Origin: Streptococcus parasanguinis | Lineage (GTDB): Bacteria; Bacillota; Bacilli; Lactobacillales; Streptococcaceae | Reading direction: 5' to 3' | Length of the DNA stretch: 30,993 nucleotides | Assembly (NCBI GenBank): GCA_018377375.1 | Contig: JAGZZN010000018.1 | Span: 1-30,993 of the forward strand | In this document: piece by piece, positions 16,217 to 25,031 of the stretch | How the letters are laid out: each line of letters begins with the position of its first letter | Position numbering within the stretch: the first letter of the stretch is position 1 | Program-made: the position numbers and the translations under genes | The notes under the pieces: generated by a model | Databases searched by the model: none | What the model saw: only the letters and a program-made list of their open reading frames with translations | Told to the model about the DNA's origin: nothing

Positions 16217-16227
16217 GAGAAAACCTC

Positions 16228-17040
16228 CTAGCGGTGATAGTCTGGATCACGGAAGTGGGTCTTATAAAATACCATAGCAAGATAGAGTACAAATAAGACA
16301 TTTTGGATCATGATCGTCGTAGTAAATACTTGATGGAATAGTAAACTGATGAGGACACTTAGTAAAATAGGGAGTCCCAAGCAATTCAGAATACAATTGA
16401 AACATTCCTTGAAAGTTTGTAGTGAAAAGAGTCGAGATTTTCGTGTCAAGTAGAGGAAGAAAGAGGCCCCTAGGATGAGAATCAAATAATTGACGGTCGA
16501 CAAGAAGCCAGAGAAAATCACGAGAAAGAGACTGACAGGGAGTCGATTGTCGCGGAACCAATCGCTAGAGATAGCTTGAGTGAGGCTTTTTTTATCCCGA
16601 AGGCTTTCTTGATTAATAGCCTGGTATGAGACTGTAGCGAGTTCTTTATTCTCTTTTGAGATAATCAATTGTTTGCGATCAAAATGGAGTGTTAACTCCT
16701 TGCCTTCACTAGCCTTTGCTTCTTGGCCTAAGATAACCTGTCCTTTTGAAGTCTTGTGTACAGGGTTAGTCCCTGTATAGGTGAGCTCTTGGTCTTTGAT
16801 CACGACGTGTTCTTGGATATCTTTCATAACGTCTGTTGATAAAGGATCAAACAAATCGCTGACAAAGGTTGTCAAAGGATAGGTTTTGAGTTGAGCATTT
16901 TGCAGAGCCACAGGTAATAGTGTGATAGAGATTAGAAAGAAAGAAGTAAAAATCATTTGGAACCAGCTCAGTTTTTTGCGGTTTGCAAAAGAAGAGCGGA
17001 AATTGAAGATACTTGCGAAATAATTAAAAGGATAGGGCAT
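16228..17040 (-). CDS. malA: Maltodextrin utilization membrane protein MalA (DUF1189)
   Basis: A 270-residue membrane protein: one membrane segment near residues 28-46, an extracytoplasmic domain of about 120 residues rich in Lys/Glu, then further segments between about 168 and 260. This layout and its place between malD and malR match the streptococcal malA gene (DUF1189). Its biochemical role is not established; a part in maltodextrin uptake control is inferred from context. AAAGG site 8 nt before ATG. Confidence 0.82.
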   Translation of the reverse strand: MPYPFNYFASIFNFRSSFANRKKLSWFQMIFTSFFLISITLLPVALQNAQLKTYPLTTFVSDLFDPLSTDVMKDIQEHVVIKDQELTYTGTNPVHKTSKGQVILGQEAKASEGKELTLHFDRKQLIISKENKELATVSYQAINQESLRDKKSLTQAISSDWFRDNRLPVSLFLVIFSGFLSTVNYLILILGASFFLYLTRKSRLFSLQTFKECFNCILNCLGLPILLSVLISLLFHQVFTTTIMIQNVLFVLYLAMVFYKTHFRDPDYHR

Positions 17041-17183
17041 AAGATGACCTTTCTAAACATAAGAGTATCAGAAATGCAAAGAGAAATCTCTTTGATTGAT
17101 TTTATTCTTAACGAAGGGTAGTAAAGAATCCACCATACTACCCTCAACTTAAAAATAAAATGTGCTTGAAATAAAATTCTATT
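17041..17183 (-). other. Structured malD-malA intercistronic region
   Basis: Two inverted repeats can fold in the transcript: GGGTAGTA/TACTACCC at 17116-17143 and CAAAGAGA/TCTCTTTG at 17077-17094. An AT-only TAAAAT-TCT-ATTTTA at 17172-17186 overlaps the malD stop. None is followed by a clean T run on the minus strand, so partial termination or mRNA processing before malA-malR-pulA is more likely than full termination. Confidence 0.5.
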
Positions 17184-18026
17184 TTATCCTTTATCCCCAC
17201 CAGCTGTCAAGCCTGAAACAAAGTTCTTTTGTAGGAAGAAGAATAAGATACAGATTGGAACCGCGATCAAAATAGCACCGGCTGCAAAGAAGGCGATTTT
17301 TTGATTTTTTTGGTCACTGATAAAGGTTTGAAGACCAACGGCTACCGTATAGTTCACTTCGTCACGAAGCAAGAATTTAGACAAGATATAGTCTCCGAAA
17401 GGCCCCATGAAAGCCCAAAGCGCTTGAACAGCAATCATTGGACGAACAAGAGGAAGGACGATTTGCCAGAAGCGACGGAAGTGTCCAGCTCCATCCAATT
17501 TCGCAGATTCATCGAGGGAAATTGGAACAGTATCGAAGTATCCCTTCATCAACCAGGCATTCATTGGAATACCACCACCAACATAAAGGAAGATCAAGAA
17601 CCAAGGTTGATTCAAGGCATTCAGCATCAAAGCCATAACGAAGAAGGCTGTGAGGGCTGCCATGGTTGGGACCATTTGAATAATCAAGAAGAAGACCAAA
17701 CTTTGTTTACGCGCCAAGAAATTGTAACGGCTGTATGCGTAACCTGCGAAGGTAACGATACTTGTTTGTACAATCATGGTGATAATGGCGATAACCAAGG
17801 TGTTCATATACCAAGTGCCATAATGAGTTTCAGAGAAAAGTTTTGAGAAGTTATCAAAACTAAGATTGCCACTAAAATCAAGTGTAAAGGCACTGACATT
17901 CCCTGATTTGAAGGCTGATAGAACCGTAATCAACAATGGATAAATGATAACGATTGAAAGAACCACCATGTACAGGTATGTCAAGAAATGATTGAGGCGG
18001 CGTTTAAATTGAACTGAATTTTTCAT
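17184..18026 (-). CDS. malD: Maltodextrin ABC transporter permease MalD
   Basis: A 280-residue MalG-type permease with six membrane segments and the ATPase-contact EAA loop ESAKLDGAGHFRRFWQIVLPL near residue 180. The start is ATG 18026, one base after the malC stop, with GGAGG overlapping the end of malC; a longer frame reaching back to 18071 would overlap malC and lacks a suitable site. It forms the channel with MalC. No ATPase gene is in the cluster; streptococcal sugar importers of this type often share MsmK encoded elsewhere. Confidence 0.95.
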   Translation of the reverse strand: MKNSVQFKRRLNHFLTYLYMVVLSIVIIYPLLITVLSAFKSGNVSAFTLDFSGNLSFDNFSKLFSETHYGTWYMNTLVIAIITMIVQTSIVTFAGYAYSRYNFLARKQSLVFFLIIQMVPTMAALTAFFVMALMLNALNQPWFLIFLYVGGGIPMNAWLMKGYFDTVPISLDESAKLDGAGHFRRFWQIVLPLVRPMIAVQALWAFMGPFGDYILSKFLLRDEVNYTVAVGLQTFISDQKNQKIAFFAAGAILIAVPICILFFFLQKNFVSGLTAGGDKG

Positions 18027-18027
18027 T

Positions 18028-19323
18028 TTATACATCCTCCATATCAAATGCATGTAGTTTCTTGAAGGCAACCATAGAGATTGAGATCACAATCACAGAG
18101 ATAATCAAGGTTACCGCTGCGGCCATTGAATATTGAGGAGAAGAATTGGTTGTCAACTTGTAGATCCATGAGATCAAGATATCTGTAGAACCGGCGTTTC
18201 CTCCGACAGAACCAGGTCCCCCATCGTTAAACAAGTAAATGATGGAGAAGTTATTAAAGTTGAAAGTGTATTGACTGATCAAAGTTGGAGCTGCAACAGC
18301 CATAATCATTGGGAAAGTGATGCTGCGGAATTTTTGCCAACCGTTGGCACCATCAATATAAGCAGCTTCGTAAAGATCGTTTGGAATAGATTGAAGAATC
18401 CCTAAAGTCAAGACGTAGATGTAAGGGAAGCCGAGCCAACCTTGCATCATAATCAAAGCAATTTTTGTCCAGGTAGGATCTGTTTTCCAAGGAATCAAAA
18501 CGCCATCTAAGAATGGGAAGATCTTCGCAAACAATGGGATAACTTGTGCATTGATAGCACCGACACTATCGTTAAACATATTTGAGAAAGTTAGGATAGT
18601 GATGAAGGCTGGAACAGCCCAAGGAAGCAAGAAGATAACCCCAAAGATTCGTTTTCCTTTTACGAATGGTTGGTTTGCAACAATAGCGGTCAAGATACCG
18701 AGTACGATTTGAAGAGTAGAAGCTGCGAGGGCCCAAATCAAGGTCCAGCCAAGAACCGATGTAAAGGCTGAGCGGAAGGTACTCAAGGTCCACATATTAG
18801 TGAAGTTTTGGAACCCGATCCAATCAAGCAAGGTTGTTGGAGCGGTATGTTTGAAGTCGTAGTTGGTAAAGGCGATCATCAAAGTTACTAAAACTGGGAA
18901 GATAATCGCAAATGTCATAGCAATGTATGAAGGAATAATCAATAAATATGGGAAGCCATTTTCATAGATGGCTTGAACCATTTCTTTCAAGGTTTTTGGA
19001 ACGGCAATCCCGTTGTTGATGCGTTTAGCAACTGTTCCAGCATCCTTAATATTTAAGGCATAAAATAGGAAGTAAACAACAGTGATGATCAAGTGGAAGG
19101 CGCCACGAATCAAGATAAAGAGAGAATTATCTTGTCCACGGACGGTTCCAAGTGTAACCAATTTCGCTAATTCTCCAGCTCCAATTCCTAGGAAATAGGC
19201 GAGAAAGAGAATGGTTACGGCAAGAAAAATATAGCCTTTGGTTTTTTGTTTGTTATAAATTTGCCCAAGACCCGGGATCAAAGAGAGCCACATAGCCTTT
19301 TTAGGGTTTTGTTCTGTAGTCAT
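18028..19323 (-). CDS. malC: Maltodextrin ABC transporter permease MalC
   Basis: A 431-residue MalF-type permease. The extra N-terminal part (about 120 residues with SLIPGLGQIYNKQKTKGY, then three membrane spans) is usual in streptococcal MalC. The permease core holds the EAA motif EAAYIDGANGWQKFRSITFPM near residue 330. AAGGAG site before the ATG. Separated from malX by a 127-bp gap with a hairpin. Confidence 0.95.
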   Translation of the reverse strand: MTTEQNPKKAMWLSLIPGLGQIYNKQKTKGYIFLAVTILFLAYFLGIGAGELAKLVTLGTVRGQDNSLFILIRGAFHLIITVVYFLFYALNIKDAGTVAKRINNGIAVPKTLKEMVQAIYENGFPYLLIIPSYIAMTFAIIFPVLVTLMIAFTNYDFKHTAPTTLLDWIGFQNFTNMWTLSTFRSAFTSVLGWTLIWALAASTLQIVLGILTAIVANQPFVKGKRIFGVIFLLPWAVPAFITILTFSNMFNDSVGAINAQVIPLFAKIFPFLDGVLIPWKTDPTWTKIALIMMQGWLGFPYIYVLTLGILQSIPNDLYEAAYIDGANGWQKFRSITFPMIMAVAAPTLISQYTFNFNNFSIIYLFNDGGPGSVGGNAGSTDILISWIYKLTTNSSPQYSMAAAVTLIISVIVISISMVAFKKLHAFDMEDV

Positions 19324-19399
19324 TCAAATCTCCTTATAATGTCCTTGCTAGAGAGCAAGAAGACAAGTCAGACAGTAAGTTGTGCTTGAAAATTGAACA

Positions 19400-19431
19400 T
19401 AAGAGGTTGGGACTTTGTCTCCAACCTCTTA
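19400..19431 (-). terminator. Intercistronic hairpin between malX and malC (attenuator or mRNA stabiliser)
   Basis: TAAGAGGTTGG and CCAACCTCTTA form a perfect 11-bp stem with a 10-nt loop. The minus-strand sequence after it (TGTTCAATTTTC) is only partly T-rich. Such hairpins after binding-protein genes commonly leave more mRNA for the binding protein than for the permeases. Confidence 0.7.
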
Positions 19432-19450
19432 CTCACACCTAAAAACTGTC

Positions 19451-20707
19451 TTATTTGCTACCGAATTTTTGTTCGATGGTTTCTTTAATCAATTTCACTG
19501 CATCGTCAGCAGATGCTTTTGCAGATTTTTTACCACTTACAGCATCGAAAAGCATAGTAGCAGCTGGATCCCAAACAGCACTCATTTCTGAGATATTTGG
19601 CATTGGTTGAGCATTCTTGAATTGATCAACAACGGCAGTTGTCAATTCATCGTTTTTGCTAACCGCATATTTACGAGCTTCTGTGTTGGCAGGAACTTCA
19701 TTGGTCTTGTCAAACAAAGCTTTTTGTTGGTCAGTACTTGTCAAGAAGTCAATGAATTTTTGAGCGCCATCAAGGTTTTTCGCACCTGCAGGGATAACCC
19801 AAGCTTTACCACCACCAAAGGCAGAGTATTGTTTTCCGTTTGGAAGAGTTGGAATCGTTGCGACACCGTAGTTTACTTTAGCTTCTTTCAATGAAGCAGC
19901 TTTCCAAGGACCATCGATGATAGCAGCTGTTTTACCTTCTTGGAATTGTGTTTGGATGAAGTTAGCAGCAGCTTTTGTATCTTGCAAACCTTTTGGCCAT
20001 TTAGCATACCAAGTTTTTGCATATTCGATACCATCGATAGAACCTTGGTTGTTCAATCCAATATCTTTAGGATCTGTACCGTCTTTACCAAACACATAAC
20101 CGCCGTTACCTGAAAGTAAACCGTAAGTGTAGTAGAAGTTTGTCCAGTCAGCTAAGAAGGCAGTTGTTTTACCAGGTTCGCTAGCGAAGTCGTACTTGCT
20201 ATCTTTTGCAAGATTTTCAAGATCACCAAATGTTTTTGGAGCTTCGCTTACAAGATCTTTGTTATAGTAGAGAACCAATGTTTCGATGACAGCAGGTGCA
20301 CCGTAAACTTTACCACCGTTTGTTACAAGAGCTTCAGTTGTTTTATCTGTATGGCTATCTTTGTTTAATGTCACTTCAGCCAATTGACCATCGCTACCAA
20401 GACCACCTACACGGTCGTATGGAGCCATCATTACGTCTGGAGCTTTTTTAGATTGGTTATCAAGAGAAAGGTTATCCAATCCACCAAGAGCATCACCAGT
20501 CTTGATGTTAATTTTTACGCCATTTTCTTTTTCAAAAGCTTTTGCAGCTTCTTCAACATAAGATTTGTAGCCTTTGTCTACATAGACGTTGATTTCTTTA
20601 CTTGCCTCAGAAGAACCTGATGAGTTATTGCTACAAGCAGCAAGTAAGAAGCCTGCAAAACCAACTGTACCAAGTACAGCAGCACTACGTAAAATTGTAC
20701 GTTTCAT
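19451..20707 (-). CDS. malX: Maltodextrin-binding lipoprotein MalX
   Basis: A 418-residue solute-binding protein of the MalE family. The lipoprotein signal ends in LLAACSNN (Cys25), followed by a Ser-rich linker. EINVYVDKGYKSYVEEAAKAFEKENG and the GPWKAASL region are typical. It captures maltodextrins at the outer face and passes them to MalC/MalD. Strong AGGAGGA site. First gene of the minus-strand mal operon, with its promoter at 20785-20813. Confidence 0.96.
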   Translation of the reverse strand: MKRTILRSAAVLGTVGFAGFLLAACSNNSSGSSEASKEINVYVDKGYKSYVEEAAKAFEKENGVKINIKTGDALGGLDNLSLDNQSKKAPDVMMAPYDRVGGLGSDGQLAEVTLNKDSHTDKTTEALVTNGGKVYGAPAVIETLVLYYNKDLVSEAPKTFGDLENLAKDSKYDFASEPGKTTAFLADWTNFYYTYGLLSGNGGYVFGKDGTDPKDIGLNNQGSIDGIEYAKTWYAKWPKGLQDTKAAANFIQTQFQEGKTAAIIDGPWKAASLKEAKVNYGVATIPTLPNGKQYSAFGGGKAWVIPAGAKNLDGAQKFIDFLTSTDQQKALFDKTNEVPANTEARKYAVSKNDELTTAVVDQFKNAQPMPNISEMSAVWDPAATMLFDAVSGKKSAKASADDAVKLIKETIEQKFGSK

Positions 20708-20757
20708 GATTTATTCCTCCTAAAGAATAAAAAAAGATAATAATTAGAAACCGTTTT

Positions 20758-20773
20758 AGACAAACGTTTTCCT
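20758..20773. promoter_or_regulatory. LacI-type operator O1 in the malX leader
   Basis: ACAAACGTTTTCCT with central CG at 20765-20766, downstream of the malX start site. It fits MalR or CcpA. A weaker half-site (AAAACGTCTT) lies at 20774-20783. Confidence 0.6.
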
Positions 20774-20784
20774 AAAACGTCTTA

Positions 20785-20813
20785 AGTATATCACAAGGCG
20801 AAAACGTTTGCAA
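20785..20813 (-). promoter_or_regulatory. malX promoter
   Basis: On the minus strand, TTGCAA (20808-20813) and TATACT (20785-20790) are 17 bp apart. Start site near 20778, so a leader of about 70 nt. Operator O2 covers the -35 and part of the spacer. Confidence 0.85.
20798..20811 (-). promoter_or_regulatory. MalR operator O2 over the malX -35
   Basis: The minus strand reads GCAAACGTTTTCGC, the same 14-mer as O3 in the opposite orientation. The central CG is at 20805-20806. TTGCAAACGTTTTCG also matches the cre consensus at all but the last base, so CcpA may share it. Confidence 0.75.
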
Positions 20814-20881
20814 GTAGTTTTAAACAATTTTTTTAAAAATATTTTAATTCCGAACTTTCTTCTATAAAAACCGCTAATTCA

Positions 20882-20910
20882 TTGACATTGCTAATAATAA
20901 ATACTAAACT
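20882..20910 (+). promoter_or_regulatory. Second plus-strand promoter candidate upstream of malQ
   Basis: TTGACA (20882-20887) and TAAACT (20905-20910) are 17 bp apart. Start site near 20917, at the first base of an imperfect 46-nt inverted repeat (AAGGGG at 20917-20922, CCCCTT at 20957-20962, with paired T/A runs between). The product could be a longer malQ transcript or a short RNA. Confidence 0.5.
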
Positions 20911-20960
20911 AGTGATAAGGGGCTTTTTTAAAAAAGATATAAAGTTTTTTAAGAAACCCC

Positions 20961-20989
20961 TTGCAGAAAATATGGAAAAAGTTTATAAT
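20961..20989 (+). promoter_or_regulatory. malQP promoter
   Basis: TTGCAG (20961-20966) and TATAAT (20984-20989) are 17 bp apart. Start site near 20996. This leaves a leader of about 158 nt before malQ. Confidence 0.88.
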
Positions 20990-20999
20990 GACATGGTAC

Positions 21000-21013
21000 G
21001 CAAACGTTTTCGC
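21000..21013 (+). promoter_or_regulatory. MalR operator O3 just after the malQ start site
   Basis: GCAAACGTTTTCGC with central CG at 21005-21006, covering about +5 to +18 of the malQP transcript, a good place for repression. Confidence 0.75.
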
Positions 21014-21153
21014 AAAAATTGCGTAAACTGAGTTGCGCCTGTTCGATTTTAACAAAGAGTAGAGCCGCTTGAGAGCTGGATACGACTCTGCAACGATACC
21101 CATACCGTGCACCGAATCGCAGGCTTCAAAGAAATAAAAAGAGGTGGTAACCC
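21014..21153 (+). other. Long untranslated leader of malQ
   Basis: About 140 bp between O3 and the malQ ATG, less AT-rich than the DNA before it. A short pairing (AGAGCCG with CGACTCT-type bases, 21059-21089) is possible. No known riboswitch or T-box pattern was recognised. The ribosome site is GAGGTGG, 7 nt before the ATG. Confidence 0.35.
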
Positions 21154-22683
21154 ATGAAAAAACGTCAAAGTGGTGTTTTGATGCACATTTCTTCCCTTCC
21201 TGGACAATACGGAATCGGATCATTCGGACAATCAGCATATGATTTTGTTGATTTCCTCGTTCGGACCAAGCAACGTTACTGGCAAATCTTGCCGCTTGGT
21301 ACAACTAGTTATGGAGATTCTCCATACCAATCTTTCTCAGCTTTTGCTGGGAACACTCATTTTATTGATTTCGATCTTTTGATCGAGCAAGGTTTGTTAA
21401 CAGAAGCAGACCTTAAAGGAGTGGACTTTGGTCAAGATCCTACTCAAGTGGATTATGCAAAGGTTTTCGAACAACGTCGTCCCTTGCTTGAAAAAGCAGT
21501 TGCGAATTTCTTAAAATCAAGTGATCAAAAAGAATTCCAAGAATTTTGTGAAGCCAATGCTTCTTGGTTGGAGCTCTTCGCAGAATACATGGCTATTAAA
21601 GAACACTTTGATTTGAAAGCTTGGACAGAGTGGCCAGATGCAGCTATTCGTGCGCGTGAGCCAAAAGCTTTGGCTAAATACCGTGAAGAATTGGCTGATA
21701 AATTGACTTACCATCGTGTAACTCAATTCTTCTTCTTCCAACAATGGTTGGCCTTGAAAGCTTATGCCAACGACCACCACATTGAAATTGTGGGAGATAT
21801 GCCAATCTATGTAGCGGAAGATTCAAGCGACATGTGGGCTAATCCTCATCTCTTCAAAACAGATGAAAACGGAAAAGCAACTTGCATTGCAGGATGCCCG
21901 CCAGATGAGTTCTCAGCAACTGGTCAACTTTGGGGGAACCCAATCTATGACTGGGAAGCAATGGACAAAGATGGCTACCAATGGTGGATTGAACGCTTGC
22001 GTGAAAGCTTCAAGATCTATGACATCGTTCGGATCGACCACTTCCGTGGTTTCGAATCATACTGGGAAATCCCTGCTGGTTCTGAAACTGCAGCACCAGG
22101 TAAATGGGTCAAAGGTCCTGGCTACAAACTCTTTGCAGCCGTGAAGGAAGAGCTCGGTGATTTGAACATCATCGCTGAGGACCTTGGCTTTATGACGGAT
22201 GAAGTTATTGAGCTTCGCGAACGTACTGGCTTCCCAGGAATGAAGATTCTTCAATTCGCCTTCAATCCTGACGATGAAAGTATCGATAGCCCTCACTTGG
22301 CACCAAACAACTCTGTGATGTACACTGGAACACATGATAACAACACAGTTCTTGGATGGTACCGCAATGAAATCGACGATCCAACTCGTGAGTATCTTGC
22401 TCGTTATACCAACCGGAAAGAGTACGAATCTGTACCGCATGCTATGCTTCGCACCGTCTTTGCTTCCGTCAGCTTCATGGCGATTGCTACGATGCAAGAC
22501 TTGCTTGAGTTAGATGGCTCAGCTCGGATGAACTTCCCATCTACTCTCGGTGGTAACTGGTCATGGCGAATGACAGCGGATCAATTGACTCCAGCTGTCG
22601 AGCAAGAATTGCTTGATTTCACTACGATCTATCGTCGTGAAAACAAAGACTTGAAAAAAGAAGTTACGAAAGCAAAAAAATAA
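21154..22683 (+). CDS. malQ: 4-alpha-glucanotransferase (amylomaltase) MalQ
   Basis: A 509-residue GH77 enzyme that moves maltodextrin units between chains and releases glucose, in the cytoplasm. Catalytic regions are RIDHFRG with nucleophile Asp295, IIAEDLG with acid/base Glu342, and YTGTHDNNT with Asp395. It is called malM in pneumococcus. The N-terminal KRQSGVLMHISSLPGQYGIG is typical. Followed after 44 bp by malP. Confidence 0.97.
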   Translation: MKKRQSGVLMHISSLPGQYGIGSFGQSAYDFVDFLVRTKQRYWQILPLGTTSYGDSPYQSFSAFAGNTHFIDFDLLIEQGLLTEADLKGVDFGQDPTQVDYAKVFEQRRPLLEKAVANFLKSSDQKEFQEFCEANASWLELFAEYMAIKEHFDLKAWTEWPDAAIRAREPKALAKYREELADKLTYHRVTQFFFFQQWLALKAYANDHHIEIVGDMPIYVAEDSSDMWANPHLFKTDENGKATCIAGCPPDEFSATGQLWGNPIYDWEAMDKDGYQWWIERLRESFKIYDIVRIDHFRGFESYWEIPAGSETAAPGKWVKGPGYKLFAAVKEELGDLNIIAEDLGFMTDEVIELRERTGFPGMKILQFAFNPDDESIDSPHLAPNNSVMYTGTHDNNTVLGWYRNEIDDPTREYLARYTNRKEYESVPHAMLRTVFASVSFMAIATMQDLLELDGSARMNFPSTLGGNWSWRMTADQLTPAVEQELLDFTTIYRRENKDLKKEVTKAKK

Positions 22684-22727
22684 TCTTTCCCCCTATTAAA
22701 ATTGTTGAAACAAAGGAGACTCCCAAC

Positions 22728-24986
22728 ATGGAATCATTACAAAAATATGTGATTGATCATCATCAAAAAACAATTGCTGAATGTTCAAATGAAGAATTGT
22801 ACATTGCCTTGCTAAATTACACCAAGCAAGCAAGCGCTCAAAAGAAATTAAATACTGGTAAGAAAAAAGTTTACTACATCTCAGCTGAGTTCTTGATCGG
22901 TAAACTCTTGTCTAACAACTTGATCAACTTGGGTCTTTACGACGATGTTAAAAAAGAATTGTCAGATGCTGGTAAAGACTTGATCGAAGTCGAAGAAGTG
23001 GAATTGGAACCATCACTTGGTAACGGTGGTTTGGGACGTTTGGCAGCCTGCTTTATCGACTCTATCTCAAGCCTTGGTTTGACAGGGGATGGGGTTGGTT
23101 TGAACTACCACTTTGGTTTGTTCCAACAAGTCCTTAAAAACAACCAACAAGAAACGATTCCAAACGCATGGTTGACTGACCAAAGCTGGCTCGTTCGTTC
23201 AAGCCGTAGCTACCAAGTGCCATTTGCACACTTCACATTGACTTCTACCCTTTATGATATCGATGTCCCTGGTTACAAGATTGATACCAAGAACCGTTTG
23301 CGTTTGTTCGACTTGGATTCAGTTGATTCATCTATTATTGAAGATGGTATTAACTTTGACAAGACAGATATCGCTCGCAACTTGACCCTCTTCTTGTACC
23401 CAGATGATAGTAACCGTCAAGGGGAATTGCTCCGTATCTTCCAACAATACTTCATGGTATCAAACGGTGCACAATTGATCATCGACGAAGCCATCGAAAA
23501 AGGAAGCAACTTGCATGACCTTGCTGACTATGCTGTTGTCCAAATCAACGATACTCACCCATCAATGGTCATCCCTGAATTGATCCGTCTTTTGACAGAA
23601 CGTGGTATTGGAATGGATGAAGCCATCTCTATCGTTCGTAGCATGACAGCCTACACTAACCACACAATCCTTGCAGAAGCCCTTGAAAAATGGCCACTTG
23701 AATTCTTGCAAGAAGTGGTTCCTCACTTGGTTCCAATCATTGAAGAATTGGACCGCCGTGTTCGCGCTGAATACAAAGATCCAGCTGTTCAAATTATCGA
23801 TGAAAACGATCGTGTACACATGGCACACATGGATATCCACTATGGATTTAGCGTAAACGGGGTAGCAGCACTTCACACAGAAATCTTGAAGAATTCTGAG
23901 TTGAAAGCCTTCTACGACATTTACCCTGAAAAATTCAACAACAAAACAAACGGTATCACATTCCGTCGTTGGCTCATGCATGCTAACCCAACCTTGTCAC
24001 ACTACTTGGATGATATCCTCGGACGTGACTGGCACCATGACGCATCTAAATTGGAAGACCTTCTTTCTTATGAAGATAAAGATGCAGTCAAAGCAAAATT
24101 GGAAAACATCAAGTCTCACAACAAACGCAAATTGGCTCGTTTCTTGAAAGACCATCAAGGTGTGGAAATCAATCCAAATTCTATCTTTGATACCCAAATC
24201 AAACGTCTTCACGAATACAAACGTCAACAAATGAACGCTTTGTATGTGATCCACAAATACTTGGACATCAAAGCTGGAAATATCCCTGCTCGTCCAATCA
24301 CTGTTCTCTTTGGTGGTAAAGCAGCTCCTGCCTACACCATTGCACAAGATATCATCCACTTGATCCTATGCTTGTCTGAAGTGATTGCAAACGATCCAGC
24401 GGTAGCTCCACACTTGCAAGTTGTTATGGTAGAAAACTACAACGTAACTGCTGCAAGCTACTTGATCCCAGCTAGCGATATTTCTGAGCAAATCTCTCTT
24501 GCTTCGAAGGAAGCTTCAGGTACTGGTAACATGAAATTCATGTTGAATGGTGCATTGACACTTGGTACGATGGATGGAGCTAACGTGGAAATCGCTGAAT
24601 TGGTTGGACGTGACAACATCTATATCTTCGGTGAAGATTCAGAAACGGTTATCGATCTTTACGCTAAATCAGCATACAAATCAGCAGACTTCTATGAACG
24701 TGAAGCCATCAAACCATTGGTAGACTTCATCGTCAGCGATGCCGTTCTTGCTGTTGGGGACAAAGAACGCTTGACTCGTCTTCACAATGAATTGATCAAC
24801 AAAGACTGGTTCATGACTCTTCTTGACTTGGAAGACTACATTGTAACCAAAGAACGTATGTTGGCTGACTACGAAGACCGTGATGCATGGTTGGATCAAG
24901 TCATCGTTAACATTGCGAAAGCAGGATTCTTCTCATCTGACCGTACGATCGCTCAGTACAACGAAGATATCTGGCACTTAAACTAA
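22728..24986 (+). CDS. malP: Maltodextrin/glycogen phosphorylase MalP
   Basis: A 752-residue GT35 phosphorylase that releases glucose-1-phosphate from maltodextrins. The PLP lysine is Lys603 in KEASGTGNMKFMLNGALTLG. Other family blocks are EPSLGNGGLGRLAACF (93-108), NDTHPSM (274-280) and RLHEYKRQ (493-500). The length is that of short bacterial maltodextrin phosphorylases, without the regulatory N-terminus of eukaryotic enzymes. AAGGAG site; same operon as malQ. Confidence 0.97.
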   Translation: MESLQKYVIDHHQKTIAECSNEELYIALLNYTKQASAQKKLNTGKKKVYYISAEFLIGKLLSNNLINLGLYDDVKKELSDAGKDLIEVEEVELEPSLGNGGLGRLAACFIDSISSLGLTGDGVGLNYHFGLFQQVLKNNQQETIPNAWLTDQSWLVRSSRSYQVPFAHFTLTSTLYDIDVPGYKIDTKNRLRLFDLDSVDSSIIEDGINFDKTDIARNLTLFLYPDDSNRQGELLRIFQQYFMVSNGAQLIIDEAIEKGSNLHDLADYAVVQINDTHPSMVIPELIRLLTERGIGMDEAISIVRSMTAYTNHTILAEALEKWPLEFLQEVVPHLVPIIEELDRRVRAEYKDPAVQIIDENDRVHMAHMDIHYGFSVNGVAALHTEILKNSELKAFYDIYPEKFNNKTNGITFRRWLMHANPTLSHYLDDILGRDWHHDASKLEDLLSYEDKDAVKAKLENIKSHNKRKLARFLKDHQGVEINPNSIFDTQIKRLHEYKRQQMNALYVIHKYLDIKAGNIPARPITVLFGGKAAPAYTIAQDIIHLILCLSEVIANDPAVAPHLQVVMVENYNVTAASYLIPASDISEQISLASKEASGTGNMKFMLNGALTLGTMDGANVEIAELVGRDNIYIFGEDSETVIDLYAKSAYKSADFYEREAIKPLVDFIVSDAVLAVGDKERLTRLHNELINKDWFMTLLDLEDYIVTKERMLADYEDRDAWLDQVIVNIAKAGFFSSDRTIAQYNEDIWHLN

Positions 24987-24999
24987 TCACTAGTTATTA

Positions 25000-25031
25000 G
25001 ACCAAGGTTCTTAGGACCTTGGTCTTTTTTT
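25000..25031 (+). terminator. Terminator of malQP
   Basis: GACCAAGGT and ACCTTGGTC form a 9-bp stem with a 7-nt loop, followed by seven T residues. Confidence 0.95.

Noticed and set aside
20941..20953. CiaR box before malQ (TTTTTTAAG)
   Set aside because: Only one half-site is present; the bases 5 nt upstream (ATATAA) do not match the second half.
21106..21156. Short GTG-initiated ORF whose stop overlaps the malQ ATG, as a leader peptide
   Set aside because: No ribosome binding site before the GTG, so it is likely chance.
20909..21304. 131-codon minus-strand ORF across the malX-malQ control region
   Set aside because: It covers the malQ promoter, operator and 5' end of malQ, and shows no family resemblance.
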